A stretch of 10,482 nucleotides of DNA, from assembly GCA_005239595.1 (NCBI GenBank), contig SBBT01000140.1, positions 1-10,482 on the forward strand, in the 5' to 3' direction. How positions within the stretch are numbered: the first letter of the stretch is position 1; the number at the start of each line of letters is the position of its first letter. Below, piece after piece: positions 1 through 8,791 of the stretch. The notes under the pieces were generated by a model. The model ran no database searches and was not told where the DNA came from. It worked only from the letters and a program-made list of their open reading frames with translations. The position numbers and the translations under genes are program-made. The stretch comes from Candidatus Troglogloeales bacterium. Its GTDB lineage: Bacteria > Nitrospirota > Nitrospiria > SBBL01 > SBBT01.

Positions 1-3000
1 GGACTGTCCGTCCCGGTGAAGGGAACGTTTCAGAGCTTCAGGTGGACGCGGCCCTCCCCATTGAAGAATGGGGTCTTTCCTCTCTCAATGGAAAAAGGTT
101 TACAGGAAAGCTAAACTTTCAAGGTCGCATGGCTGGCCCCTTTCCTCACCTAAAAGTGGCGGGTATCGCATCTCTCCCGCACCTCTTTTCAAATGGCATT
201 GATATCGGGGGGCTGCGCGCCAACCTGTCCTACCAGAACGGAAATGTCTCGCTATCCTCACTATCGGGAACGCTTTTCTCGGGGACATTTTCAGGAAGTG
301 CCGAAGGAGGCCGCACGGAAGGAATCCTTTCATACCAACTCACGTTGGGATATCGAAAGGTCTCGCTAGAGCAGATCAGACAGGGTTTTTTCTCTACCGA
401 AGCCTCTCCCTCCCTAGAAGGGATTTTTTCAGACGGCTATCTCTCCCTTTCCGGGAAAGGGGCCGATGAAATGATTGCGGAAAGCCGGATGGAAGCAAAG
501 CGACTTTCCCCCGGCGCGGCTGCTCCCGCACTCCTCCAAAACAGGGCAGACAAGTTAATCTCTCTCTTCGAAGAGGGAGGCATCTTGCTAAGATGGTCGG
601 GCCACCGTCTCAGTGTTGACCAGGGGATAGTGCGATTTCCCGACACCACCGCAACCTTTGAAGGGAGTTGGGATCAGGATGCGGGGTTTCTGATCAAGAC
701 CGATCTTACAAGCAAGGCTGTTGAAAAAATTACAAGCCCGCTCGACTTCTCTCTCGCAGGGAGGCTTAAGATGGAAGGAACGCTAACAGGATTCACCGAA
801 CGCCCCATAATCACCGGCCGTCTTCTTCTTGATGCATGGTCTTTTCGGAACCAACCCTTCGGGACGTTACAGACAAAGTTCCTTTATCAGGATAAAACCA
901 TCACCTTCCAACAAGGGCATGTAAAGGCAAAAGATGCCGGCAGGAAAAATATCCGGCTTGCCGGGAATGCGGCCCCTCCGCGTTTTGCTATGCTATTTCA
1001 TGACAGCCCCCTTTTGAACCCCTTGCGGACCGCGGCAGCGATGCGGCAGAAACTGCCTCCCTACCGGTTTGAAGGGAGTTTTCATTTTTCCGACCCGAAA
1101 GAGCCGTTCTTTGAATTCAAAACAGAGGTTGCATCCGCCCCGCCGCAAGATATTCTCTCGCTGTTTAAATTCAAGAAGCCAATTGCCATTTACACAACGG
1201 CAACCGGCCGACTTGCGATAAAAGGAACGCCTCACGCCTTCTCGGTACATGGCCCCTTAACGCTCGGCCCGGGCACCCTATACCGAGAACCGTTCAGCCG
1301 GGGCAGGCTCATCCTGACGGTTACCGAAAAAGAGGTCTTGTTCCGAAAGGTCTTCCTTGAACGAGGGGGTAGCCGCGCGAAAGGCGAAGGGGCTATTCAA
1401 TATCAAGGGACTTTTCAGATCAACGTAAAAGGAGAGGGGATTCACCTGAAGGATACCGACTTTTTTGGGTCTCGTCTCCCCGGCCTCTCTGGAAATGGGG
1501 CAATCGAGGTTTTAGGCAAGGGTCGTTTTGGAGCGCCTAAATTAACAGTCCAGGCCGTATTGCATAACGTCCGATTCGGCGAGATCGACGGGGGAGAGGG
1601 AACCATTCGAACAGAGTGGCGGGGCAACGCTATCACATTAATCTGCGACTTCCCAAAAAGAGAGCTCTTTTTTAAAGGGGCGCTTCAAATGACCGACTTA
1701 TATCCTTTCTCATTTGAGTCGACGTTCGTTAAGCTTCGCGCCGATTCTTTGCTACCCCAAAAAGCGTTAAAAGGGAAAACTATCCTTTCATCTCTAGACA
1801 GGACATCAAGAAGCAACGCCGCCGTACGCGTCAGCCTAACGGGAAAGGCGGATGGCGATGGGAATCTCTCGCAACCTGACCGGATCAATCTTACCGGCTC
1901 CATTATCGAACTTCTCGCCGATCTGGAAGGTTATCCGATTACAAACGATGGACCGATCTCCTTTTATTCTAAAAAAGGGGTCTTTACGATTGGAAAAGTA
2001 CGGTTGAAAGGCAAAAACACCGCCCTGGAGATGGGGGGGACATTCATTCCCAATAAGGTTTTTGACCTTTTTCTACAGGGCGAAGCGGATTTAAACCTGA
2101 TCCGATTTTTCACAAAAGAAGGGGTCGTCGGATCGGGGAAAGCGGTCATGAATCTCACGATTTCGGATCGGTGGAACGACCCGAGTATTCGAGGCGAATT
2201 CATCATCCGGGACGGGACCATTAGATTGCGCACCCAGTCAATTCATATTGCCTCCTTGCATGCCCTCTTTAACGAACGGCATTTGATCTTAGACTCCTTT
2301 GAAGGGACGATCGGAACAGGCCGGTTTCACGCGAGCGGAAAGGGCGACTTTTCGGAATTTAAAATGGCGCACTTCGGATTCCTGCTTGAGCTTGACGATG
2401 TAAGGCTCGGTTTTATGCCGGATCTCTTGCTTGATGTAACCGGAGATCTCCTTCTTTACGGAGATGGAAAGGTAGCCGCCCTCAAGGGAGATTTGATCGT
2501 GGTAAAGGGCTCCTATGAAAAAAAGGTTGACCTGGAGGCCATCCTGGCGCTTGCAAAAAAAACAGAGGAAGGCCTCTCAATGGAAATCCCCGTGATCGGT
2601 GCGACAGAACTAAACGTCCATCTATCCGGGAAAGAAAATATCTGGATCAACAACAATGTGGCGAAAATTCCATTGGAAGTGGACCTCTTTTTAAAAGGGG
2701 TCATCAACAGCCCCCTTTTGATCGGGCATATCGGGGCCTCTAAGGGAAACATCTACTTTTTAGGAAACGATTTTAAAGTTACATCCGGCACTATAGAGTT
2801 TCTAAATTTGCAGAAGATTCATCCCACATTCAACATTAAGGGTAAGACCAAAATCAGGAATGACACCACAGGTTCCGATTACGCGGTCGATCTTAACGTA
2901 TCCGGCACCCTTTCGCAGTTTGGCGTAAATGTGGTCTCTTCTCCGCCTCTTCCGGAAAAAGAGATTTTAGCCATGCTGACCGGTCAAGCGGTCTCTTTGG

Positions 3001-3284
3001 TCGCAGCGGAAACATTGACCGCGCCGATCAGGAAATTAACCGGCGTGGATCGTATTCAGGTTGCCCCATACAGCACCGGCACAAAATCATCAGGGGGCGC
3101 GCGGGTAACCGCCGAAAAGCATCTCCTGGGTGATCGCTTGCGGGTGACCACCACCTTCGACCCCGCCGAAGAACAGCAAATACGCATGATTTATGAAGTA
3201 ACTGACAAGGTCTCTCTCATCGGAGAAAAGGATGAAAAAGGACAGATAGGGGGTGACATCCGATTCCGATTCGAATTTCGTTAA
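1..3284 (+). CDS. tamB: TamB-family inner-membrane-anchored AsmA-like protein (C-terminal part, 5' end outside window)
   Basis: The reading frame is open from base 3 to the TAA at 3282-3284, giving 1093 visible residues. The GTG at 42 is only the first start-like codon inside the window, so the true start, signal anchor and N-terminal portion lie upstream. TamB proteins are long periplasm-spanning beta-rich 'taco' proteins that work with an Omp85 partner in outer-membrane assembly and phospholipid transport. The visible protein is almost entirely short alternating beta segments with Gly/Asp/Asn turns. The end matches the TamB C-terminal domain (DUF490): a segment FLGNDFKVTSGTIEF (about visible residue 919), then a Pro-rich SSPPLPEKEILAMLTGQ (about 979), and a final beta strand ending FRFEFR. 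The next gene encodes an Omp85 protein, as expected for a TamB partner. I infer an intact gene truncated only by the window. Confidence is high for the family and lower for the exact substrate. Confidence 0.93.
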   Translation, partial: TVRPGEGNVSELQVDAALPIEEWGLSSLNGKRFTGKLNFQGRMAGPFPHLKVAGIASLPHLFSNGIDIGGLRANLSYQNGNVSLSSLSGTLFSGTFSGSAEGGRTEGILSYQLTLGYRKVSLEQIRQGFFSTEASPSLEGIFSDGYLSLSGKGADEMIAESRMEAKRLSPGAAAPALLQNRADKLISLFEEGGILLRWSGHRLSVDQGIVRFPDTTATFEGSWDQDAGFLIKTDLTSKAVEKITSPLDFSLAGRLKMEGTLTGFTERPIITGRLLLDAWSFRNQPFGTLQTKFLYQDKTITFQQGHVKAKDAGRKNIRLAGNAAPPRFAMLFHDSPLLNPLRTAAAMRQKLPPYRFEGSFHFSDPKEPFFEFKTEVASAPPQDILSLFKFKKPIAIYTTATGRLAIKGTPHAFSVHGPLTLGPGTLYREPFSRGRLILTVTEKEVLFRKVFLERGGSRAKGEGAIQYQGTFQINVKGEGIHLKDTDFFGSRLPGLSGNGAIEVLGKGRFGAPKLTVQAVLHNVRFGEIDGGEGTIRTEWRGNAITLICDFPKRELFFKGALQMTDLYPFSFESTFVKLRADSLLPQKALKGKTILSSLDRTSRSNAAVRVSLTGKADGDGNLSQPDRINLTGSIIELLADLEGYPITNDGPISFYSKKGVFTIGKVRLKGKNTALEMGGTFIPNKVFDLFLQGEADLNLIRFFTKEGVVGSGKAVMNLTISDRWNDPSIRGEFIIRDGTIRLRTQSIHIASLHALFNERHLILDSFEGTIGTGRFHASGKGDFSEFKMAHFGFLLELDDVRLGFMPDLLLDVTGDLLLYGDGKVAALKGDLIVVKGSYEKKVDLEAILALAKKTEEGLSMEIPVIGATELNVHLSGKENIWINNNVAKIPLEVDLFLKGVINSPLLIGHIGASKGNIYFLGNDFKVTSGTIEFLNLQKIHPTFNIKGKTKIRNDTTGSDYAVDLNVSGTLSQFGVNVVSSPPLPEKEILAMLTGQAVSLVAAETLTAPIRKLTGVDRIQVAPYSTGTKSSGGARVTAEKHLLGDRLRVTTTFDPAEEQQIRMIYEVTDKVSLIGEKDEKGQIGGDIRFRFEFR
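3248..3256 (+). promoter_or_regulatory. Ribosome binding site for the ATT start of the Omp85 gene
   Basis: The bases AGGGGGTGA closely match the AAGGAGGTGA complement of the 16S rRNA 3' end. They lie inside the tamB coding region, 6 bases before an in-frame ATT at 3263 (9 bases counted from the GGGGG core). This spacing is close to ideal for 3263 and too long for the alternative ATT codons at 3269 and 3275. It is the main evidence for placing the start at 3263. Confidence 0.6.
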
Positions 3285-5986
3285 TACTGATTCTGCTGGT
3301 TTTCCCCACCCTCCTTTCAGCCTCCGAATGGGAAGGGAAGGTCATACGCCGGGTAACGATTGATCCAAGAGAAGGCCTGATCGAGTCCGATCTCGTCCAG
3401 GAGATTGATATCTACCCGGGAGATTTCTACCAGACGCGGGAAATCCGGCTTGCGGTGGATCGTCTCTATCGGACTGGGAAATACAAAGATATCCAGGTGG
3501 AGGTAACCCCCCTATCGGGAGAAGGGGTCGCCGTACGTTTTGTGCTGGTTGAAAAAAGGAGCTTCGATGCGCTTGAACTCTCCGGGAATTACATCGTTTC
3601 CGACAAAGAGATTCTTGAGGCAGTGACCCTAAAACCGGGAGACGAATTTACAGAGACCCGTTGGGAGGAGACGTTATCGGAAATCGCAGCGCTCTACCGC
3701 AGAAAGGGGTATTTCAACGCAACATTGACCTCCCGATTGAAACACGCCTCTTCCGACCGCAGAAAGGTTTTAGGCCTCCTTCATCTTAAAGAAGGCGGAC
3801 GCACAAAAATAGGGGCTGTCCGCTTTGAGGGGGAGACGCGCTTCTCCCATCTTTCCCTCATCCTTACAATTCGGTCTCGGCCGGGGGAATATTATAATGC
3901 CGCGTTGGTCGAGAACGATATCAGGCGACTTATAAAGTTCTATGAAAAGGCCGGCTACCTGAAAGTGACGGTTAGACCGCCTACCCTGGAATTTATAAAA
4001 GAGACCAATGAGGTTAAAGTGGCCTTTTCTATAGAGCCGTCCGATCAAGTAACGCTTATCTTTCATGGGAAAGGACCGATCCCTCAAAAAAACCTGGAGC
4101 GGCTTGTTCTTGTTAAGACGGCACGCAGTGATGACGGAGAGGTACTGGAGGCATCCGCGCGACAGTTGGAGGCGTTCTATCACAACAAGGGCTATCCTTT
4201 CGCCAAAGTCACCGTCAGTATTGAAAAAACACCCGGGCACTCGACGATTGCTTTTAATATTGAAAGGGGTGCGCGGGTTCAAATCCGTCGCATCAGGTTT
4301 CAGGGAAACCAGGCCTTCAGCGGATCAGCACTGGGGAAAATGATTCGGTCAAAAGAAAGCGGCCTTTTCGGACGGAATGACTACCTCGAAGAACAACTCA
4401 AAGAAGACACGGCCATCCTGATGCAGTTTTACGAAAAAGAAGGTTTTCGCGATGTGAAAATAGAGCCGACCACCGACGTAAATTCATCAGACAGATCGGT
4501 CGACATCATTTTTACCATCGAAGAAGGAAGCCGCATCCGGATCGGCCAAGTGGCATTCAAGGGGAATGACACCCTCTCGGAGGGACTCCTTAGGGAGGGC
4601 TTGTCGATCCGTCCAGAAATGCCATTCAACAATACGCTTGTGAGAGAGGGGACGCGCCAGATTCTTTTGGCCTATTCTAAAGAAGGGTATCTCTATGCGA
4701 CGGTCAGTCCGGCAATTATCTTTCATGAAGACAAGGCAAATGTCACCTATACCGTTTCCGAAGGGGAACAAATTCGCATAGGACCGATCCAACTTGTCGG
4801 AAATCGCCGAACCAGGGATGCCATTATTTTCAGGGAGCTTCGCTTTCAGGAAGGAGACTTCTACAACCCCGAGGCGATTCTAGAGAGCCAACGTCGGCTC
4901 TATCGGACCCAGCTCTTCTCATCCGTCCGTTTTGAACCGATCCGCCAGGAGGAGAGACCAATCCTCCAAGAGATACGGCTCGTTGTCGAGGAGCGGCCAA
5001 ACGTGGCCGTCGATTTCGGCGCCGGATATGGCGACTATGAGCGGTTTCGCGGCCTCTTTGAGCTTTCCCATCGAAACCTCTTTGGAAGCGGTCGCACGAT
5101 CAGCTTCAGGGCGGAAGGGAGCAGTGTTGAAAATGAGTATTCCATCAATTACAAGGAACCGAGGTTTCCCTTTGAAAACACCGACGCCAGAGTTGGAATC
5201 GCCTATATCAAGCAACAAGAGATCACCTACGAATTGAAAACAAGCAGCGTTACGGCAGGGTTTGACAAAAGCTTCTCAAACACGGTCAAGGGTGCGCTTT
5301 TATACCAGTATGAGCGAAACCGCATCACGGAAAAGGATCCTGCCATTTTGCTTTCTCCGGAAGATGTTGGGAAGGTAAATATCGCAAGCATCAACCCCTC
5401 TCTCACACGGGATACGCGCGATGATCCATTTAACCCGAAGTCGGGTTCCGTTAATGCGATTACCTTGCGAAACGCCGCGAAACTCTTTGGATCCGAGGTA
5501 CAGATGGTAAAGATGACGGTTCAAAGCAGTTGGTATCGATCGCTCTCTTCCATCCTGGTTCTCGCCATCTCTACCCGCGCCGGCGTCGCAGAGCGATTTG
5601 GGGAAACCGCGCTGATCCCGCCGCCGGAGAGATTCCTGTTGGGGGGACAGGGCACCGTCCGCGGCTACGATCAAGACCGGCTCGGTATTGCCGGAGGCAC
5701 CCTCATCAATGGAAAACCGACCGGAGGGAACGCCATGATCGTTCTCAATGAAGAGTTTCGACTGCTTCCCCACCGATCATTAGGTTTCGTCCTTTTTTTT
5801 GACCACGGGAATGTCTGGGAGAGCCCTAAACAGATCGGCCTCTCCCAGCTTAAATCAAGCGCCGGGATCGGCATGCGATATCATACCCCCATCGGCCCTC
5901 TGCGCCTGGATTGGGGATACAAGCTGGACAGGGAGACCGGAGAAGCCCCATCGGCACTCCACTTTACCATCGGCCATGCTTTTTAA
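3263..5986 (+). CDS. bamA: BamA/TamA-family (Omp85) outer-membrane assembly protein with about seven POTRA domains; probable ATT start
   Basis: This is an outer-membrane beta-barrel insertase with periplasmic POTRA repeats, 907 residues from ATT 3263. Residues 1-20 (MPIRISLILILLVFPTLLSA) form a clear signal peptide. I count seven POTRA domains at about 26-100, 101-179, 180-260, 261-336, 337-423, 424-502 and 503-579. The last three resemble BamA POTRA3-5, including a GLFG loop in the fifth. The barrel spans about 580-907, with the Omp85 VRGY motif at 799-802 and a C-terminal Phe in FTIGHAF. The frame is open from 3257 (TGA at 3254-3256), and no ATG, GTG or TTG occurs before GTG 3455, which lies inside POTRA1 and would remove the signal peptide. 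I therefore place the start at ATT 3263, behind AGGGGGTGA, overlapping tamB by 22 bases. Family membership is certain. Whether it is the housekeeping BamA or a dedicated TamB partner (TamA-like) cannot be decided here, so the symbol is tentative. Confidence 0.88.
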   Translation: MPIRISLILILLVFPTLLSASEWEGKVIRRVTIDPREGLIESDLVQEIDIYPGDFYQTREIRLAVDRLYRTGKYKDIQVEVTPLSGEGVAVRFVLVEKRSFDALELSGNYIVSDKEILEAVTLKPGDEFTETRWEETLSEIAALYRRKGYFNATLTSRLKHASSDRRKVLGLLHLKEGGRTKIGAVRFEGETRFSHLSLILTIRSRPGEYYNAALVENDIRRLIKFYEKAGYLKVTVRPPTLEFIKETNEVKVAFSIEPSDQVTLIFHGKGPIPQKNLERLVLVKTARSDDGEVLEASARQLEAFYHNKGYPFAKVTVSIEKTPGHSTIAFNIERGARVQIRRIRFQGNQAFSGSALGKMIRSKESGLFGRNDYLEEQLKEDTAILMQFYEKEGFRDVKIEPTTDVNSSDRSVDIIFTIEEGSRIRIGQVAFKGNDTLSEGLLREGLSIRPEMPFNNTLVREGTRQILLAYSKEGYLYATVSPAIIFHEDKANVTYTVSEGEQIRIGPIQLVGNRRTRDAIIFRELRFQEGDFYNPEAILESQRRLYRTQLFSSVRFEPIRQEERPILQEIRLVVEERPNVAVDFGAGYGDYERFRGLFELSHRNLFGSGRTISFRAEGSSVENEYSINYKEPRFPFENTDARVGIAYIKQQEITYELKTSSVTAGFDKSFSNTVKGALLYQYERNRITEKDPAILLSPEDVGKVNIASINPSLTRDTRDDPFNPKSGSVNAITLRNAAKLFGSEVQMVKMTVQSSWYRSLSSILVLAISTRAGVAERFGETALIPPPERFLLGGQGTVRGYDQDRLGIAGGTLINGKPTGGNAMIVLNEEFRLLPHRSLGFVLFFDHGNVWESPKQIGLSQLKSSAGIGMRYHTPIGPLRLDWGYKLDRETGEAPSALHFTIGHAF

Positions 5987-6001
5987 ATCACAAATGCGAT
6001 C

Positions 6002-6580
6002 ATGAGAAAAATCGCGCTCATCGTGCTGACCCTGATTCTTGTTGAGTGTCATCTCCCACACCGGGAGGTCGCCGCCAAAGGCGCCAGGGTCATCAATGTC
6101 GCTGTCGAAATCGAAGACAAGGATATCGTGGTCTCCGCCGACCTGGTGCGCGGACTAAGCGACAAGACGGTCTCCGATATTCATCACGGCATTCCGAAGG
6201 ATTTCTATTACTATCTCGTTCTTTTTCAGAAACAGAAAAATTGGTTTGATGAGGAGATCGCCTCAAAAACCCTCCGATTGACCGTAAAATATGATACCCT
6301 GAAAAAACATTATACGGTCAGCCAGAAGCAGAACGAAGAAGTGACAGAACAGGTCTTTCCCGACTTCCCCTCCGCGCAGCAGATTCTCTTGAAGATTGAC
6401 CGTGTGAAGCTTGCGCCGGTAAGCCTCCTAAAACAGGGAAAGCGTTACCATGTGGGAATCAAGTCTCAAATGAAGGCATCCAAGTTTCCCCTCTACCTGG
6501 ACTATTTCCTCTTTTTTATCCCTTTCCTGGAGTTGGACACCCCGTGGTCTTACTCCCATACCATTGATGGCATTCCATAA
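6002..6580 (+). CDS. DUF4390 domain protein, exported, upstream of ntrY
   Basis: The protein has 192 residues and no known biochemical function. The N-terminus (MRKIALIVLTLILVE) is a basic then hydrophobic signal sequence. Cleavage after VAA at residue 25 is plausible. The body resembles DUF4390 proteins: a beta-rich start (INVAVEIEDKDIVVSADL), a helix-forming GIPKDFYYYLVLF stretch near 63-75, an aromatic NWFDEEI, a KYDTLKKHYTV segment near 96-106, and the typical hydrophobic end FPLYLDYFLFFIPFLELDTPW near 162-182. DUF4390 genes sit next to ntrY-ntrX in betaproteobacteria, and here the stop codon directly abuts the ntrY start, which suggests coupled translation. I infer a periplasmic or membrane-associated partner of the NtrY sensor, but this is untested. 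Cys16 in LVEC is a poor lipobox because of Glu at -1. The gene lies 15 bases after the Omp85 stop and has no strong ribosome binding site. Confidence 0.85.
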   Translation: MRKIALIVLTLILVECHLPHREVAAKGARVINVAVEIEDKDIVVSADLVRGLSDKTVSDIHHGIPKDFYYYLVLFQKQKNWFDEEIASKTLRLTVKYDTLKKHYTVSQKQNEEVTEQVFPDFPSAQQILLKIDRVKLAPVSLLKQGKRYHVGIKSQMKASKFPLYLDYFLFFIPFLELDTPWSYSHTIDGIP

Positions 6581-8779
6581 ATGAACGAGCAAACGGTCTC
6601 TTCCGACGAACATGAAAAAAGGGCGAAGAGCGCGTTTCGCCCGGTCGTCATCACCTCACTTCTTCTGGCCATCTCGATGACGCTCACGTTCTTTCTGTTT
6701 AGGAGTGTTCAGCACCCCTCTTTATTTTCAACGAATATTCTTGTTTTAACCCTGGTGAATGTCAACATCACGCTGGCCATCCTCCTCATTCTTTTTCTGT
6801 CCCGTAATATCATCAAGCTCTATTTCGAACGGAGGCGGTATAAATCCCGATTCAAGACCAAGCTGGTGGCCGCTTTTCTCGGCCTCTCGATGATTCCATC
6901 GGTCCTCTTGTTTGTTGTGGCGAGCGGCCTTCTCACAAGCAGTATTGAGAATTGGTTCTCCATCCAGGTCGAGCGGTCGCTCGATCATTCGTTGGAGATC
7001 GCCCAGAGCTATTACCAGGCCCTTCAGGAGGGCGTCTCAACCGATGCCCGGGAAATCGGCACGATCCTCGCCGGACAGAATTTCCCCTTGGGCACCCCGG
7101 AGGATCTCGTCCGACTCCTTCGGGAAAAACAGAAAACCGCCACCGCCATTCAACTCTTCACGCTCACCGATTCCGGGCAGATCCAGTTTCTGGCCTCTCT
7201 GCCAGAAATATCATCCGAGGGACAACCCGTTCCACCGTCTGACGATTTTTTAAAGCAGGCCCTACAGGGCCCGATCACCGCCATTCAAACCACACATGCG
7301 GGAGATTTGATTCGCGCCGCAATCCCGGTTCAAAACGACGGCCGAGTGGTCGCTGCCCTGGTGGTCGATCGCCTCATCCCATCTTCCGTGGTCCAGAAAA
7401 TGGAAGAGATCAAGAAAGAATCAGAAGAGTATAAACAGCTCAAGGCATTTAAAAATCCGATCAAGGGGAGTTACATTCTTTCTTTTTTCATTATCCTTCT
7501 CCTCATTGTTTTCTCGGCCATCTGGTTTGGTTTTTATCTCGCGCGAAGCATCACGATCCCCCTTCAGAGGCTTGCCGAGGCAACCGAGCGGGTCGCGGGA
7601 GGGAACTTGGATTTTCAGATTGATGTGACGGCCGCCGATGAACTGGGCGTTCTGGTCGATTCGTTCAATAAAATGACGTCCGATCTCTCCCAGAGTCAAA
7701 AAAAGGTCGAAGAGGCAAACCACTCTCTCACCCAGACAAACCAGGCGCTGGAAAGAGAGCGGGCCTACATGGAAGGGCTATTGAAAAACATCGGGGCGGG
7801 GGTCGTCTCCGTGGATGCAAAAGGGATGATCACCACCTTCAATCCGTCTGCAGAAAAAATCCTGGAGTTGTCGTCCAAGGCGGCAATCGGCGCCAACGCA
7901 ATCGAGCTTTTCAGCTTAAAAAAGATGGGGGCGATGGCCGGACTGCTCCGTAAAATGAGAACCGCAAAAACAATGGAAGAAGAAATCCATATGGAGGTCC
8001 ACGGAAAACTCCTGACGCTGCGTGTTGTGCTCTCCGCGCTGCAACGTGATGACGGCCATCCTTTGGGAGACGTCATCGTTTTTGACGACGTTACCGAACT
8101 GATTCGGGCGCAAAAGCTTGCCACATGGCAGGAGGTGGCCCGCCGTATTGCCCATGAAATCAAAAACCCGCTGACCCCCATTCAGCTTTCTACCGAACGT
8201 TTACGAAAAAAATATCTCGATCGGTCCGACGATTTTGACAAGGTATTCGATGAATCCACTCAGACCGTCATCAACGAGGTTCATGGTTTAAAAACCCTGG
8301 TCGACGAGTTTTCCAACTTCGCCCGGCTGCCACCTGCCCGTCCCTCATTGCAGAAAATTGATCCGATCCTACAGGAGGTCGTCTCCCTATATCAGACAAG
8401 CCAGAAAGATATCGTTATTTCCTCGAGTTTTGATGAAAACCTCCCTGCCCTTAATCTGGACAGGGATCAAATCAAGCGGGTCTTTGTGAATCTTTTTGAG
8501 AATGCCGTCGAGGCGATGGGTGGCAGGGGAACATTGCAGATCTCAACCTTCTATGATATTGAACTTAGGAGGGCGCGCGTGACGGTCTCCGATGAGGGCG
8601 AGGGAATCGCGACGGAAGATACAGACAAACTCTTTCTCCCCTATTTTTCGCGAAAAAAAGGAGGGACCGGTTTGGGGTTGGCGATTGTTAATCGCATCGT
8701 GTTGGATCATAACGCCAGCATCCACGTTACCCCCCGGGAGCCAAAAGGAACCACCTTTACTATCGCGTTTCCAGCATAA
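6581..8779 (+). CDS. ntrY: NtrY-type membrane sensor histidine kinase
   Basis: This 732-residue kinase senses a signal at or across the inner membrane and phosphorylates the regulator encoded next door. Three transmembrane helices lie at about 21-40, 51-75 and 93-118. An extracytoplasmic region of about 180 residues follows, then a fourth helix at 298-320. Next come a HAMP domain (about 321-374), a short coiled coil, a PAS domain (about 393-508, with FNPSAEKIL), the HisKA dimerisation domain with phospho-acceptor His525 in RRIAHEIKNP, and the ATPase domain. The ATPase domain has the N box NLFENAVEAM (Asn637, Asn641), the G1 box DEGEGI (671-676) and the G2 box GGTGLGLAI (694-702). All catalytic motifs are present, so the kinase should be active. 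Three N-terminal helices, a large periplasmic loop, HAMP and PAS are the NtrY layout and not that of soluble NtrB. ATG 6581 follows the DUF4390 TAA without a gap. No clear ribosome binding site is visible, which fits translational coupling. Confidence 0.93.
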   Translation: MNEQTVSSDEHEKRAKSAFRPVVITSLLLAISMTLTFFLFRSVQHPSLFSTNILVLTLVNVNITLAILLILFLSRNIIKLYFERRRYKSRFKTKLVAAFLGLSMIPSVLLFVVASGLLTSSIENWFSIQVERSLDHSLEIAQSYYQALQEGVSTDAREIGTILAGQNFPLGTPEDLVRLLREKQKTATAIQLFTLTDSGQIQFLASLPEISSEGQPVPPSDDFLKQALQGPITAIQTTHAGDLIRAAIPVQNDGRVVAALVVDRLIPSSVVQKMEEIKKESEEYKQLKAFKNPIKGSYILSFFIILLLIVFSAIWFGFYLARSITIPLQRLAEATERVAGGNLDFQIDVTAADELGVLVDSFNKMTSDLSQSQKKVEEANHSLTQTNQALERERAYMEGLLKNIGAGVVSVDAKGMITTFNPSAEKILELSSKAAIGANAIELFSLKKMGAMAGLLRKMRTAKTMEEEIHMEVHGKLLTLRVVLSALQRDDGHPLGDVIVFDDVTELIRAQKLATWQEVARRIAHEIKNPLTPIQLSTERLRKKYLDRSDDFDKVFDESTQTVINEVHGLKTLVDEFSNFARLPPARPSLQKIDPILQEVVSLYQTSQKDIVISSSFDENLPALNLDRDQIKRVFVNLFENAVEAMGGRGTLQISTFYDIELRRARVTVSDEGEGIATEDTDKLFLPYFSRKKGGTGLGLAIVNRIVLDHNASIHVTPREPKGTTFTIAFPA

Positions 8780-8785
8780 AGAGGG
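8779..8785 (+). promoter_or_regulatory. Ribosome binding site for ntrX GTG start
   Basis: AAGAGGG lies 6 bases upstream of the GTG at 8792 and overlaps the last base of the ntrY stop codon. It supports the GTG because translation from there starts directly with the receiver-domain strand SETILIVDDE. No in-frame ATG lies closer to the receiver start. Confidence 0.6.
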
Positions 8786-8791
8786 CGCAGC

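Noticed and set aside
1003..2721. 15-base direct repeat ACAGCCCCCTTTTGA at 1003-1017 and 2707-2721
   Set aside because: Both copies are in the same tamB frame and encode Ser-Pro-Leu-Leu in different contexts. There is no flanking similarity, so it is probably chance or a shared short beta-turn peptide and not a mobile or recombination site.
3232..3249. ATG at 3232 as an alternative upstream start near the tamB-Omp85 junction
   Set aside because: It is in a different frame and stops at TAG 3247-3249 after five codons. Joining it to the Omp85 frame would need a frameshift for which no slippery site is evident.
3455..3457. GTG as the start of the Omp85 protein
   Set aside because: It lies in the middle of POTRA1 (after residue 64 of the longer product). 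Using it would delete the signal peptide that an outer-membrane protein needs, although upstream codons in the same frame encode one.
3770..4282. 170-codon open frame on the minus strand inside the Omp85 gene
   Set aside because: It lies wholly opposite well-conserved POTRA coding sequence and resembles no family I know. The similar minus-strand frame at 5300-5773 opposite the barrel is rejected for the same reason.
6044..6055. Lipobox (LVEC, Cys16) in the DUF4390 protein
   Set aside because: Glu at -1 does not fit the usual Ala/Gly/Ser, and a normal signal peptidase site (VAA at 23-25) follows. Lipidation is not supported.
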